A stretch of 64,000 bases of DNA from contig NZ_JAHCST010000003.1 in assembly GCF_018476525.1 (NCBI RefSeq), positions 186,001 to 250,000 of the forward strand, given 5' to 3'. Under the pieces are notes generated by a model, which did no database searches, was not told where the DNA came from, and worked only from the letters and a program-made list of their open reading frames with translations. This document shows positions 17,414 through 24,541 of the stretch, one piece after another; position 1 is the stretch's first letter, and the number at the start of each line of letters is the position of its first letter. The translations under genes and the position numbers were made by a program. This stretch comes from Acrocarpospora catenulata. Its GTDB lineage: Bacteria > Actinomycetota > Actinomycetes > Streptosporangiales > Streptosporangiaceae.

Positions 17414-18222
17414 CCGGACCGGACGTCGGCTACGCGGTGTCCGACGGCGTCGCGGCCGTGACGATCAACCGCCCCGAGGTGCACAACGCCTTCCGCGAGC
17501 AGACGATCCGGGAGCTGATCGACGCCTTCGACCAGGCCGACGCCGACCCGGAGGCCGGCGTGGTGGTGCTCACCGGCGCCGGCGCGGAGGCGTTCTCCAC
17601 CGGCGGCGACGTCAGGATGGAGGACGCCTTCGACCCCGCCGAGGGGCGCAGGATGGCCCGGCTGCTGATCAGGCTCGCCGAGGCGATCAGGGGCACCGGC
17701 AAGCCGGTGATCGCGAAGATCCGCGGCTGGTGCGTGGGCGGCGGCAACGAGCTCATCCTGCTCTGCGACTTCGCGATCGCCGCCGAGTCGGCCGTCTTCG
17801 CCCACACCGACTCGCGGCTGGGCAACTCCCCGATCTGGTACGGCACGCAACTGCTTCCCCGGCTGGTCGGCGACCGCCGGGCCAAGGAGATCCTCATGCT
17901 CGGCCGCCACTACCCGGCCGCCCGGGCCGCGGAGATGGGCTGGATCAACGAGGCGGTGCCGGACGACGAGCTCGACGCGGCGGTGGACCGGTGGTGCCGG
18001 ACGCTGCTCGACGCCAGCCCCCAGGCGCTACGGCTGACCAAACTTTCCGTGGACACCACCGCGGACCTGTCGCTCCCGTCGGTACGGCACGGCTTCGAGA
18101 CACTCAGCCACATCTACGGCAGCGCCGAGTTCCACGAGGGCACCACCGCCTTCCTGGAACGGCGTCCGCCACGCTTCCGCCGCTCAAACCCCAGAACCGG
18201 GGGCACCGAGATGGGACGGTAG
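17410..18222 (+). CDS. Enoyl-CoA hydratase/isomerase (crotonase) family protein
   Basis: A 270-residue crotonase: TINRPEVHNAF at the N-terminus, the oxyanion-hole region GAEAFSTGGDVRMED, and the second oxyanion motif KIRGWCVGGGNELILLCDFAIA. The catalytic glutamate positions of true hydratases are not obvious (HTDSRLGNSPIWYGT at the site), so it may be a specialised crotonase such as a ring hydrolase or MenB-like enzyme. ATG 17410 overlaps the ligase stop (ATGA). It is the last gene of the importer operon and of the island. Confidence 0.88.
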   Translation: MTGPDVGYAVSDGVAAVTINRPEVHNAFREQTIRELIDAFDQADADPEAGVVVLTGAGAEAFSTGGDVRMEDAFDPAEGRRMARLLIRLAEAIRGTGKPVIAKIRGWCVGGGNELILLCDFAIAAESAVFAHTDSRLGNSPIWYGTQLLPRLVGDRRAKEILMLGRHYPAARAAEMGWINEAVPDDELDAAVDRWCRTLLDASPQALRLTKLSVDTTADLSLPSVRHGFETLSHIYGSAEFHEGTTAFLERRPPRFRRSNPRTGGTEMGR

Positions 18223-18267
18223 AGTGTCGTTGCTCTACTGGCTGTAGAACAAGAGGATCTTTCCGCC

Positions 18268-18837
18268 GTGCCCATGAAACCGCTCGTGATACTGCTCGCC
18301 GTCCTGGCGCTGGCCGGGTGTGCGGGTGGTCAGACGTCGGGGCAGCCGGCGGCCGGGGACACCAGGTTCGTGGCCGGGGACGGGAAGATCCAGATCTTTG
18401 AGCCGGGGGAGCGGAAGCCGGCTCCCGCCGTACAGGGGCAGGCGCTTGACGGGTCCGCCGTCGGGATCACCAAGGACAAGGTGGTCGTGCTCAACTTCTG
18501 GGCGTCCTGGTGTGCGCCCTGCCGCGCCGAAGGTCCCATCCTGAAGGACGTCGCGGCCCGGACCAAGGCGAACGGGGTCGAGTTCCTCGGGGTGAACTTC
18601 AAGGACCAGAAGACCGCCGCGCTGGCCTACGATCGCACGCTGGAGCCGGGGTATCCGAGCATCCACGACCAGCAGGGGCAGGTGCTGCTGGGATTCCAGG
18701 GCACCGTGCCGCCCGCGGCCATCCCGTCGACGCTGATCATCGACAGGGACGGCAGGATCGCCGCCCGCGCGCTCGGCGCGGTCAAGTACCAGGCCCTGCT
18801 CGACGCCGTCACCAAGGTCAGCAGTGAATCTCTTTGA
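18268..18837 (+). CDS. resA: TlpA/ResA-type thiol-disulfide reductase lipoprotein (cytochrome c maturation)
   Basis: A 189-residue membrane-anchored thioredoxin-fold protein. The lipobox LALAGC puts lipid on Cys18, and the redox site is FWASWCAPCR with Cys82 and Cys85. It reduces apocytochrome c haem-binding cysteines outside the membrane, taking electrons from CcdA, the next gene. GTG 18268 and ATG 18274 are both possible starts; AGAGGA lies 11 nt before the GTG. It opens the conserved tlpA-ccdA-resB-ccsB operon and overlaps ccdA by 14 bp. Confidence 0.9.
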   Translation: MPMKPLVILLAVLALAGCAGGQTSGQPAAGDTRFVAGDGKIQIFEPGERKPAPAVQGQALDGSAVGITKDKVVVLNFWASWCAPCRAEGPILKDVAARTKANGVEFLGVNFKDQKTAALAYDRTLEPGYPSIHDQQGQVLLGFQGTVPPAAIPSTLIIDRDGRIAARALGAVKYQALLDAVTKVSSESL

Positions 18838-19567
18838 CGTGAATCTCGCTGACACCGTCGCCTCCGGTTCGCTGCTGATCGCGCTGCCGATCGCGCTGCT
18901 GGCCGGTCTCGTGTCGTTCCTGTCGCCGTGCGTGCTTCCGCTGGTTCCCGGCTACCTGTCGTACGTGACCGGGATGACCGACGACCCCCGCAGGGGGCGG
19001 CTGGTGCTGGGCAGCGGGCTTTTCGTGCTCGGGTTCGCGGCGGTCTTCGTGGTCGGCGGCGCGCTCTTCGGCGGGCTCGGGGCGGCCCTGCTCGGCAACG
19101 CCGCGACCATCACCCGGGTGCTCGGGGCCCTCACCATCGTGCTCGGCCTGGCCTTCCTCGGCCTCATCCCGGGCCTGCAACGCGACTTCCGGGTGCACCG
19201 GCTGCCGGCGGCCGGGCTGGCCGGAGCCCCGCTGCTCGGCGTCGTCTTCGGCCTGGGCTGGACGCCGTGCATCGGCCCCACTCTGGCCGTCGTGCTCACC
19301 CTCTCCGTGGACCAGGGCAGCGCCGCCAGGGGCGCGCTGCTGGCGTTCGGGTACGCGCTGGGCCTGGGCCTGCCGTTCGTGCTGGCCGGGCTGGCCTACC
19401 GGCGCGCGCTGCACACCTTCCGTGCGGTCCGCCGCCACTCCCAGCTGATCACCCGGATCGGCGGGGGCATGCTGGTCGCGGTCGGGCTGCTGCTGGTCAC
19501 CGGCCTGTGGGGTGAGCTGATCGCGGGCCTGCAGGTCTGGGTCGGCGGATTCGAGCCGGTGATCTGA
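18824..19567 (+). CDS. ccdA: Cytochrome c biogenesis protein CcdA (thiol electron carrier)
   Basis: A 247-residue protein with about six membrane helices. The two redox cysteines are in FLSPCVLPLVPGYLSYV and GLGWTPCIGPTLA, the paired motifs of CcdA/DsbD. It carries reducing power from cytoplasmic thioredoxin across the membrane to the ResA-like protein encoded just upstream. Start GTG 18824; the stop overlaps the resB start by 1-4 bp. Confidence 0.93.
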   Translation: MNLFDVNLADTVASGSLLIALPIALLAGLVSFLSPCVLPLVPGYLSYVTGMTDDPRRGRLVLGSGLFVLGFAAVFVVGGALFGGLGAALLGNAATITRVLGALTIVLGLAFLGLIPGLQRDFRVHRLPAAGLAGAPLLGVVFGLGWTPCIGPTLAVVLTLSVDQGSAARGALLAFGYALGLGLPFVLAGLAYRRALHTFRAVRRHSQLITRIGGGMLVAVGLLLVTGLWGELIAGLQVWVGGFEPVI

Positions 19568-21120
19568 TGACCGTCGTCGACGAGGAGCAACGGCAGAGCG
19601 CCCCCCGCCCGGTCGGGCTCGGGGTGGTCGGGTGGCTGCGCTGGGGCTGGCGCCTGCTCACCTCGATGCGTACCGCGCTGATCCTGCTCTTCCTGTTCGC
19701 GCTGGCCTCGGTGCCCGGCTCGGTCTTCCCGCAGCGCGGGGTGGACCCCGGTCAGGTGGCCCGGTACTTCCGCGACGATCCTGGCAAGGCCGAGTGGCTG
19801 GACCGGCTCTGGCTCTTCGACGTGTTCCGCTCGCCCTGGTTCGCCGCGATCTATCTGCTGCTGTTCCTGTCGCTGATCGGGTGTGTGCTGCCGCGCACGC
19901 TGACCCATCTGAAGGAGATCCGGCGGCGTCCTCCGGCCGCGCCGCGCAACCTTGGGCGATTGCCGTACAGCGCGGAGTTCGAGGGTGAGCTGACCGTCGA
20001 GGAAGCCGCGGCGCGGCTGCGGAAGCGGCGGTTCCGGGTGGACACCGGGCCGGACTGGGTGGCCGCCGAGAAGGGCCACCTCCGCGAGACGGGGAACCTG
20101 GTCTTCCACGTCGCGCTGCTGGTGCTGCTGCTCGCGGTCGGCGCCGGCGCCCTGTACGGCTACCGCGGCAACGTCCTGGTGGTCGAGGGCGACGGCTTCG
20201 CCAACACGGTGGCCGCCTACGACCGGTACGTGCCCGGCAGCGCCGTCACGGCCGAGTCGCTGGAGCCCTTCTCCTTCACCCTCGACGACTTCCAGGCCAG
20301 CTACATCGCGCCCGGCCACGAGAAGCAGGGCCAGCCGCTGGACTACTCGGCCCGGCTGAGCGTCCTGGACACCCCCGGCGCTCCCGCGCGCACCTTCGAC
20401 CTGCGGGTCAACGTGCCCCTGGACGTGAACGGCACGCTGACCTACCTGATCGGTCACGGTTACGCGCCCACCTTCCGGATCACCGACGGGGACGGGCAGG
20501 TGGCCTTCGAGGGCGCGGTGCCGTGCCTGGTCTCCAACACCGGCACCTACGAGTCCGAGTGCGTCATCAAGGTGCCGGACGCCAAGCCGCAGCAGTTGGC
20601 CTTCCTCGGGCGGTTCCTGCCGTCCACGCTGCCCGCCGGGGAGGCGTGGATCTCCGTCTTCCCCGGGGCCGCCAACCCGACCGTGCAGATCTGGCCGTTC
20701 GCGGGCGACCTGGGGCTGGACTCGGGGGAGCCGCAGTCCGTGTACGACCTCGGCGCGCACAAGAACATCAAGCCGCTCGGCACCATGACCGTACAGCCAC
20801 GCCCGCTGGCCGTCGGGGAGTCCATGGACCTGCCCGGCAACGCCGGGAAGATCGAGTTCACCGGCGTCAAGGAGTGGATCACCCTCCAGACGACCTACGA
20901 CCCGGGCCGGCTGCCCGCGCTGCTGGCCTCCATCGCCGCCGTGCTGGGCCTGGTGTTCTCGCTGACCGTGCGGCGCCGCCGGGTCTGGGTGCGGATGAAG
21001 GACGGAAGGGTCACGGTGGGAGGATTGACGCGCACTGAGGGCGCGAACTTCGCCGACGAGTTCGCCGAGATCACCGACTCCCTCCGGGGTCCCACTTCAG
21101 GAGAACGGGATGTCCGCTGA
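19567..21120 (+). CDS. resB: Cytochrome c biogenesis protein ResB
   Basis: A 517-residue System II protein: two or three N-terminal membrane helices (LLTSMRTALILLFLFALASVPGS with the conserved FPQRG, then a YLLLFLSLIGCVLPR helix), a further helix after residue 175, a large outside domain, and a last helix near residue 450 before a basic cytoplasmic tail. With CcsB it forms the cytochrome c synthase that delivers haem and attaches it. It overlaps ccsB by 11 bp. Confidence 0.92.
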   Translation: MTVVDEEQRQSAPRPVGLGVVGWLRWGWRLLTSMRTALILLFLFALASVPGSVFPQRGVDPGQVARYFRDDPGKAEWLDRLWLFDVFRSPWFAAIYLLLFLSLIGCVLPRTLTHLKEIRRRPPAAPRNLGRLPYSAEFEGELTVEEAAARLRKRRFRVDTGPDWVAAEKGHLRETGNLVFHVALLVLLLAVGAGALYGYRGNVLVVEGDGFANTVAAYDRYVPGSAVTAESLEPFSFTLDDFQASYIAPGHEKQGQPLDYSARLSVLDTPGAPARTFDLRVNVPLDVNGTLTYLIGHGYAPTFRITDGDGQVAFEGAVPCLVSNTGTYESECVIKVPDAKPQQLAFLGRFLPSTLPAGEAWISVFPGAANPTVQIWPFAGDLGLDSGEPQSVYDLGAHKNIKPLGTMTVQPRPLAVGESMDLPGNAGKIEFTGVKEWITLQTTYDPGRLPALLASIAAVLGLVFSLTVRRRRVWVRMKDGRVTVGGLTRTEGANFADEFAEITDSLRGPTSGERDVR

Positions 21121-22009
21121 AAACCTGGCCACGCTGAGCGATCAGCTGATCCTGGCCGCGATCCTGCTCTACCTGGGTGCCATGATCGGGTACGCGCTGG
21201 AGCTCGCCTTCGCCCCCAAGCCCGCTCCCGTGCTGGTGGCCGCGAACGGGGACACCATCGAGCGGCCCGAGCCGCCGGTCGCCTGGCCGCTCCGGGCCGG
21301 GGCCATCGGGACCTTGCTGGCCTGGGTGGGCTTGGCGGCCAACGTGGGCGGCACGCTCACCCGGGGGCTCGCGGTCGGGCGGTGGCCGTGGGGCAACATG
21401 TACGAGTTCGTGGTGGCCATGGTGCTGGCCGCCGTGACCGTGTTCCTGGTCATGCAGGTGCGGTATCCCGTACGGTTCCTGGGCGCGTTCGTCTGCGTGG
21501 TGGGCGCGGTGGGGCTGGGGTTCGCGGCCCGCGTGCTCTACACCCAGGCGGGGCCCGTGGTGCCGGCGCTGGACTCGTACTGGGTGGCCATCCACGTGTC
21601 GGCGGCGGTGGCGGCCAGCGGGCTGTTCATCGTCGGCGGGGTGGCGGCGGTGCTCTACCTGGTGCGCGGCGACGGGCTGTCCCGGCTGCCCGGCAAGGCG
21701 GAGCTGGAGCAGGTGGCGCACCGGGTGATCGTGATCGCCTTCCCGATCTGGACGTTCGCCGTGATCTCCGGGGCGCTCTGGGCGGACAAGGCGTGGGGGC
21801 GGTACTGGGGCTGGGACCCCAAGGAGGTCTGGGCCTTCATCACCTGGGTCGCCTACGCCGCGTACCTGCACGCGCGGGCCACCGCCGGGTGGAAGGGCAA
21901 GGCGGCGCTGATCGTGTCGCTGGTGGCCTTCGGGTGCCTGATGTTCAACCTGGTGGGCGTGAACATCTTCTTCGGCGGGCTGCACTCGTACGCGGACGTG
22001 GCCAAGTAG
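21110..22009 (+). CDS. ccsB: Cytochrome c biogenesis protein CcsB/CcsA (haem handling)
   Basis: A 299-residue multi-pass protein with the tryptophan-rich haem-binding WWD signature WGRYWGWDPKEVWAFITW near residues 225-245, and conserved histidines in adjacent outer loops (VAIHVSAAVAASG; GGLHSY). Partner of ResB in the System II cytochrome c synthase. It is the last gene of the operon and converges, with 6 bp between, on the PLDc_N gene. Confidence 0.93.
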   Translation: MSAENLATLSDQLILAAILLYLGAMIGYALELAFAPKPAPVLVAANGDTIERPEPPVAWPLRAGAIGTLLAWVGLAANVGGTLTRGLAVGRWPWGNMYEFVVAMVLAAVTVFLVMQVRYPVRFLGAFVCVVGAVGLGFAARVLYTQAGPVVPALDSYWVAIHVSAAVAASGLFIVGGVAAVLYLVRGDGLSRLPGKAELEQVAHRVIVIAFPIWTFAVISGALWADKAWGRYWGWDPKEVWAFITWVAYAAYLHARATAGWKGKAALIVSLVAFGCLMFNLVGVNIFFGGLHSYADVAK

Positions 22010-22015
22010 GTGCGA

Positions 22016-22303
22016 TCAGTCCTCGTCGCGTAGGCGGCGCTCCAGGTTCCGGAGGAACTCGGGGTCGTCGTCCGGGCCGCGCGGGGGTGTCTGAGGTGGT
22101 TGCGGCGGGGCGGGCGGGGCGGGCGTCGCCGACGGTCTTCCCGCCAGGAGCCAGAGCAGTCCGCCGAGGGCCGGGATCACCGTGATGAGCACCCACATGC
22201 CCTTGGGCAGGCCGCGGACCTGCTCGGCAGGGGTCGTGATCACGTCGAAGAGGCAGTAGAGCCAGAAGGCCAGCAACGCCAAACCGACCACCACGTTAGC
22301 CAT
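22016..22303 (-). CDS. PLDc_N (phospholipase D nuclease N-terminal-like) small membrane protein
   Basis: A 95-residue protein with two membrane helices (VVVGLALLAFWLYCLFDVIT and GMWVLITVIPALGGLLWLLAG) around the short loop TPAEQVRGLPK, the usual PLDc_N pattern. The C-terminal third is proline-rich and then charged (DDDPEFLRNLERRLRDED). No PLD catalytic domain is attached, which is normal for actinobacterial members. ATG 22303 or the in-frame GTG 9 nt earlier may be the start; no clear ribosome site is visible. Function is unknown. Confidence 0.75.
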   Translation of the reverse strand: MANVVVGLALLAFWLYCLFDVITTPAEQVRGLPKGMWVLITVIPALGGLLWLLAGRPSATPAPPAPPQPPQTPPRGPDDDPEFLRNLERRLRDED

Positions 22304-22439
22304 GTCCAACACGTTAGGCCATGGTCTGGTGTGATCGGTGTGCCATCGCGATAGCCGTACATCATTAGGGATGACTCTGGCAGAACCACATCGTACGGTG
22401 GATCGGTACAAGCACCTTCCCGACACAGAGAGAGGTGCG

Positions 22440-23339
22440 ATGGCGCAGCAGGGCGATGGAGGCCGCCACCGGCGAGGGAAACGGTGGTGGCAGCGGGGCC
22501 AGGTGGGGGCCACCTATGTGTCGCCTTTCCGTGGGGTGGAGACCGCTGACCAGCGGTCGGACAAACATCAGGAACGGCATCCTGAACGACATCCGGACAG
22601 ACGTCCGGAAACGCACATCGAGCGCGGGTACGCGGTCACCGCCCCGGTGGTGGACCGGCCGCAGTACACCTGGCGCGACTTCGAACTCGACGACCAGCCG
22701 GCCAGGGCGGCACCGCACCGCCCCGACCGGCCCGACATCCGGGACGGCAGGCGGCACTGCGGGGCGCTGGAGCGGGTGCTGTACCGCCAGTGGGACGCCG
22801 CCGACGGGCCGCCCTCGGCGGACGCGGTGCGGGCGGTGGACAGCCTGGCGCGGCTGCCGGACCGGCTCAAGGAGATCCTGGCCACAGGGTTGGACGGGAT
22901 CTACGTCGGCCGGGGTGGGGTGCCCGATCTCGACGACATGGGGTACCTGCGTGGGGCTCCGTTACCGTCCGGGCGGGCGACCTGGGATATCTGTGCCGGT
23001 GCGTACGGCGATCGCAAGATCGTTGTGGGGGATCGGCCGAGTCCGACACCCGATGTCATGATGCATGAAGTCGGGCATGCGCTGGACGATGTGGACGCCC
23101 GTCCGGGAGAGTGGGTTTCGGACTCACCCGAGTTCGCCGCCCTCTACGAGGAATGCCGTCCGTTACTCGCGTCGGCCTTCCACAAGCAGCCGGGCAACCT
23201 CGGCCGCAAGGAGTTCTTCGCGGACGCCTTCGCGGCCATCGCGTCGCGGCAGCGTCCAGCTCTGGTGGACATGCTCGGCGGGAACACCCGGACGGCTCTC
23301 AACGTGATGCTCTTCTTCAACCGGCGCTACGGAATCTAG
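22440..23339 (+). CDS. Anthrax lethal factor-like (ATLF) zinc metallopeptidase, predicted cytoplasmic
   Basis: A 299-residue protein. The first ~100 residues are charged and low in complexity (HPERHPDRRPETH). The C-terminal ~190 residues resemble the ATLF peptidase domain: LPDRLKEILATGLDGIYVG, then GRATWDICAGAYGDRKIVVG, then the zinc site MMHEVGHALDD (HExxH), and a downstream glutamate in KEFFADAFAAI as third ligand. No signal peptide or membrane segment is seen. ATG 22440 has GAGAGG about 7 nt upstream. The 78-residue acidic gene follows after 11 bp, so they form a likely operon. The family assignment is by pattern only; the substrate is unknown. Confidence 0.7.
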   Translation: MAQQGDGGRHRRGKRWWQRGQVGATYVSPFRGVETADQRSDKHQERHPERHPDRRPETHIERGYAVTAPVVDRPQYTWRDFELDDQPARAAPHRPDRPDIRDGRRHCGALERVLYRQWDAADGPPSADAVRAVDSLARLPDRLKEILATGLDGIYVGRGGVPDLDDMGYLRGAPLPSGRATWDICAGAYGDRKIVVGDRPSPTPDVMMHEVGHALDDVDARPGEWVSDSPEFAALYEECRPLLASAFHKQPGNLGRKEFFADAFAAIASRQRPALVDMLGGNTRTALNVMLFFNRRYGI

Positions 23340-23350
23340 GTGGTCCAGCA

Positions 23351-23587
23351 ATGTTCGTGATCCGGCTCGCTGACGGGACACTGCGCGTGCCGCAGTCGTT
23401 GACGAGCGATGACGGGCGCCTGATCGGCAACGCATATGTCGAGATCGCCCCAGGCGAGCCGGACTACGACCATTACCTCACCGAATCCATAACCGAAGAG
23501 GAAGAAGCCACCCGCCGCCGCCGCTGGCAGGACGAAAACGACGCTTTGGAACAGGAGTTCCTGGCTTTCAAAGCCGAACAAGATTGA
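23351..23587 (+). CDS. Small acidic protein coupled to the ATLF-like peptidase; function unknown
   Basis: A 78-residue protein: a beta-rich first half (MFVIRLADGTLRVPQSL, with GNAYVEIAPGEPDYDHYL) and a charged helical second half containing EEEEATRRRRWQDENDALEQ. It starts 11 bp after the peptidase stop with GGTGG as a weak ribosome site, so it is likely co-translated. Acidic partners of peptidases and toxins are often inhibitors or immunity proteins; that is a guess here. I do not recognise a family. Confidence 0.65.
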   Translation: MFVIRLADGTLRVPQSLTSDDGRLIGNAYVEIAPGEPDYDHYLTESITEEEEATRRRRWQDENDALEQEFLAFKAEQD

Positions 23588-23635
23588 CTACTCCCCGTAC
23601 GGCAGCGGGTAGATCCACGGTAGCCGAGGGTGGGT

Positions 23636-23676
23636 GGAGAGAGGGAAGCGACCGGCTGAGAGCGGTCGGGTCGCCG
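23636..23676 (+). repeat. Dispersed intergenic repeat, copy A
   Basis: The stretch starts GGAGAGAGGGAAG, then ACCGGCTG, GCGG and CGGG. The same order of words, with a few changes and one indel, is found at 26841-26882. It contains the dyad CGACCG-N8-CGGTCG, so it can form a hairpin and may act as a terminator after the small acidic gene. Confidence 0.5.
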
Positions 23677-23690
23677 CGGCGGAGGCGCGG

Positions 23691-23710
23691 CCTGTGTCAC
23701 GTGACACAGG
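23691..23710. promoter_or_regulatory. Perfect 20-bp palindrome between two convergent genes
   Basis: CCTGTGTCACGTGACACAGG is fully self-complementary with no loop. It lies about 100 bp after the acidic gene and 140 bp after the end of bldC on the other strand. With no loop it is a better protein-binding site than a hairpin, but its place between convergent genes is odd for an operator. Confidence 0.6.
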
Positions 23711-23847
23711 TGACCCTGCGGCGTGTGGGGGGGCTCGCAGGATCACCTCGCGCTGGTCAGGTTCAGCCTGGTAAGGCTTAGTGCAGGTGCTACCAGTGGT
23801 GCTGGTGTGTGAAGCTCGGGTTTGGTGCCAGGTAAAACTGTGGTGCG

Positions 23848-24087
23848 TCAGACTCGCGGGGAGTCGCCGTTCGGCCGATCGGCCGTCAGGACGTCCTCTC
23901 CGCGAAGGAGGGCGTGTACTTCCGACTCGCGGAATCGCCGATGCCCTCCGGGGGTACGGATGCTGCTGATTCGCCCCGCCGCGGCCCAGCGTGTCACGGT
24001 CTTCGGGTCGACCCGGAAGAGGGCAGCAACCTCTCCAGGGGTCAGCAGTCGCTCGCTGCTACTCTCCACAATCTCTCCCCCTCGCAT
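23848..24087 (-). CDS. bldC: BldC-family MerR-like DNA-binding developmental regulator
   Basis: A 79-residue protein made of one winged helix-turn-helix of the MerR/excisionase type: LLTPGEVAALFRVDPKTVTR, then WAAAGRISSIRTPGGHRRFRE, then EVHALLRGED. This matches Streptomyces BldC very closely, including the RTxGGHRR wing. BldC binds head to tail on direct repeats and holds back entry into sporulation. The ATG at 24087 has AGGA about 8 nt upstream. It stands alone, divergent from the DUF4229 gene across 240 bp. Confidence 0.92.
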   Translation of the reverse strand: MRGGEIVESSSERLLTPGEVAALFRVDPKTVTRWAAAGRISSIRTPGGHRRFRESEVHALLRGEDVLTADRPNGDSPRV

Positions 24088-24314
24088 CCCGCGTCCTGCA
24101 GCGGGCGGACAGGTAACCAGTGTGCCGAGCGAAGCCTGATTTATCCGTGGTTTTCAGAGAAGATCACGGGTTGTTACCGGCTCAGTGCCCGATTGTTATA
24201 TGATAGAGCCTCTTTGGGGCGCTCATGGGTGTTTCTTTACGAAAGCGCCACGATGGGAACCCTAGCAGTGCTCGCGTGGGATGCGAAGAGCGTCCACGAT
24301 ACGGGAGAGTGACG

Positions 24315-24320
24315 TAACCT
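24315..24320 (+). promoter_or_regulatory. -10 box of a leaderless transcript (DUF4229 gene)
   Basis: TAACCT ends 7 nt before the GTG at 24328, with no Shine-Dalgarno sequence between, as expected for a leaderless actinobacterial mRNA. Confidence 0.5.
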
Positions 24321-24327
24321 CGACGCT

Positions 24328-24537
24328 GTGCGCGCGGTTATCGTTTACACCCTCTCCCGCCTGGGCCTGTTCGCCATCGCTCTGGGCGTGCTCTATCTCC
24401 TCGGTCTGCAGACCTACGCACTGCTGATCGCGGCTGTTCTGGTCAGTGGACTGGCCAGTTACGTACTGTTGTCAAAGCAACGGGACGCGGTCAGCACGCG
24501 GATCAGTGAGAGGCACCACCGGCCGGAGGGCAAGTGA
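24328..24537 (+). CDS. DUF4229 small membrane protein
   Basis: A 69-residue protein: two adjacent membrane helices (VIVYTLSRLGLFAIALGVLY and YALLIAAVLVSGLASYVLL) then a basic tail with SKQRDAVSTRISER. This is the DUF4229 pattern, common in actinobacteria near menaquinone or respiratory genes; the function is unknown. GTG start at 24328 fits the leaderless promoter at 24315-24320. It converges with the beta-propeller gene, 4 bp apart. Confidence 0.8.
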   Translation: MRAVIVYTLSRLGLFAIALGVLYLLGLQTYALLIAAVLVSGLASYVLLSKQRDAVSTRISERHHRPEGK

Positions 24538-24541
24538 GGAG

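Noticed and set aside
680-18268. Attachment-site-like direct repeats at the island edges
   Set aside because: Comparing the bases around 680-700 with those around 18210-18270 shows no shared word longer than chance, so no att site is claimed.
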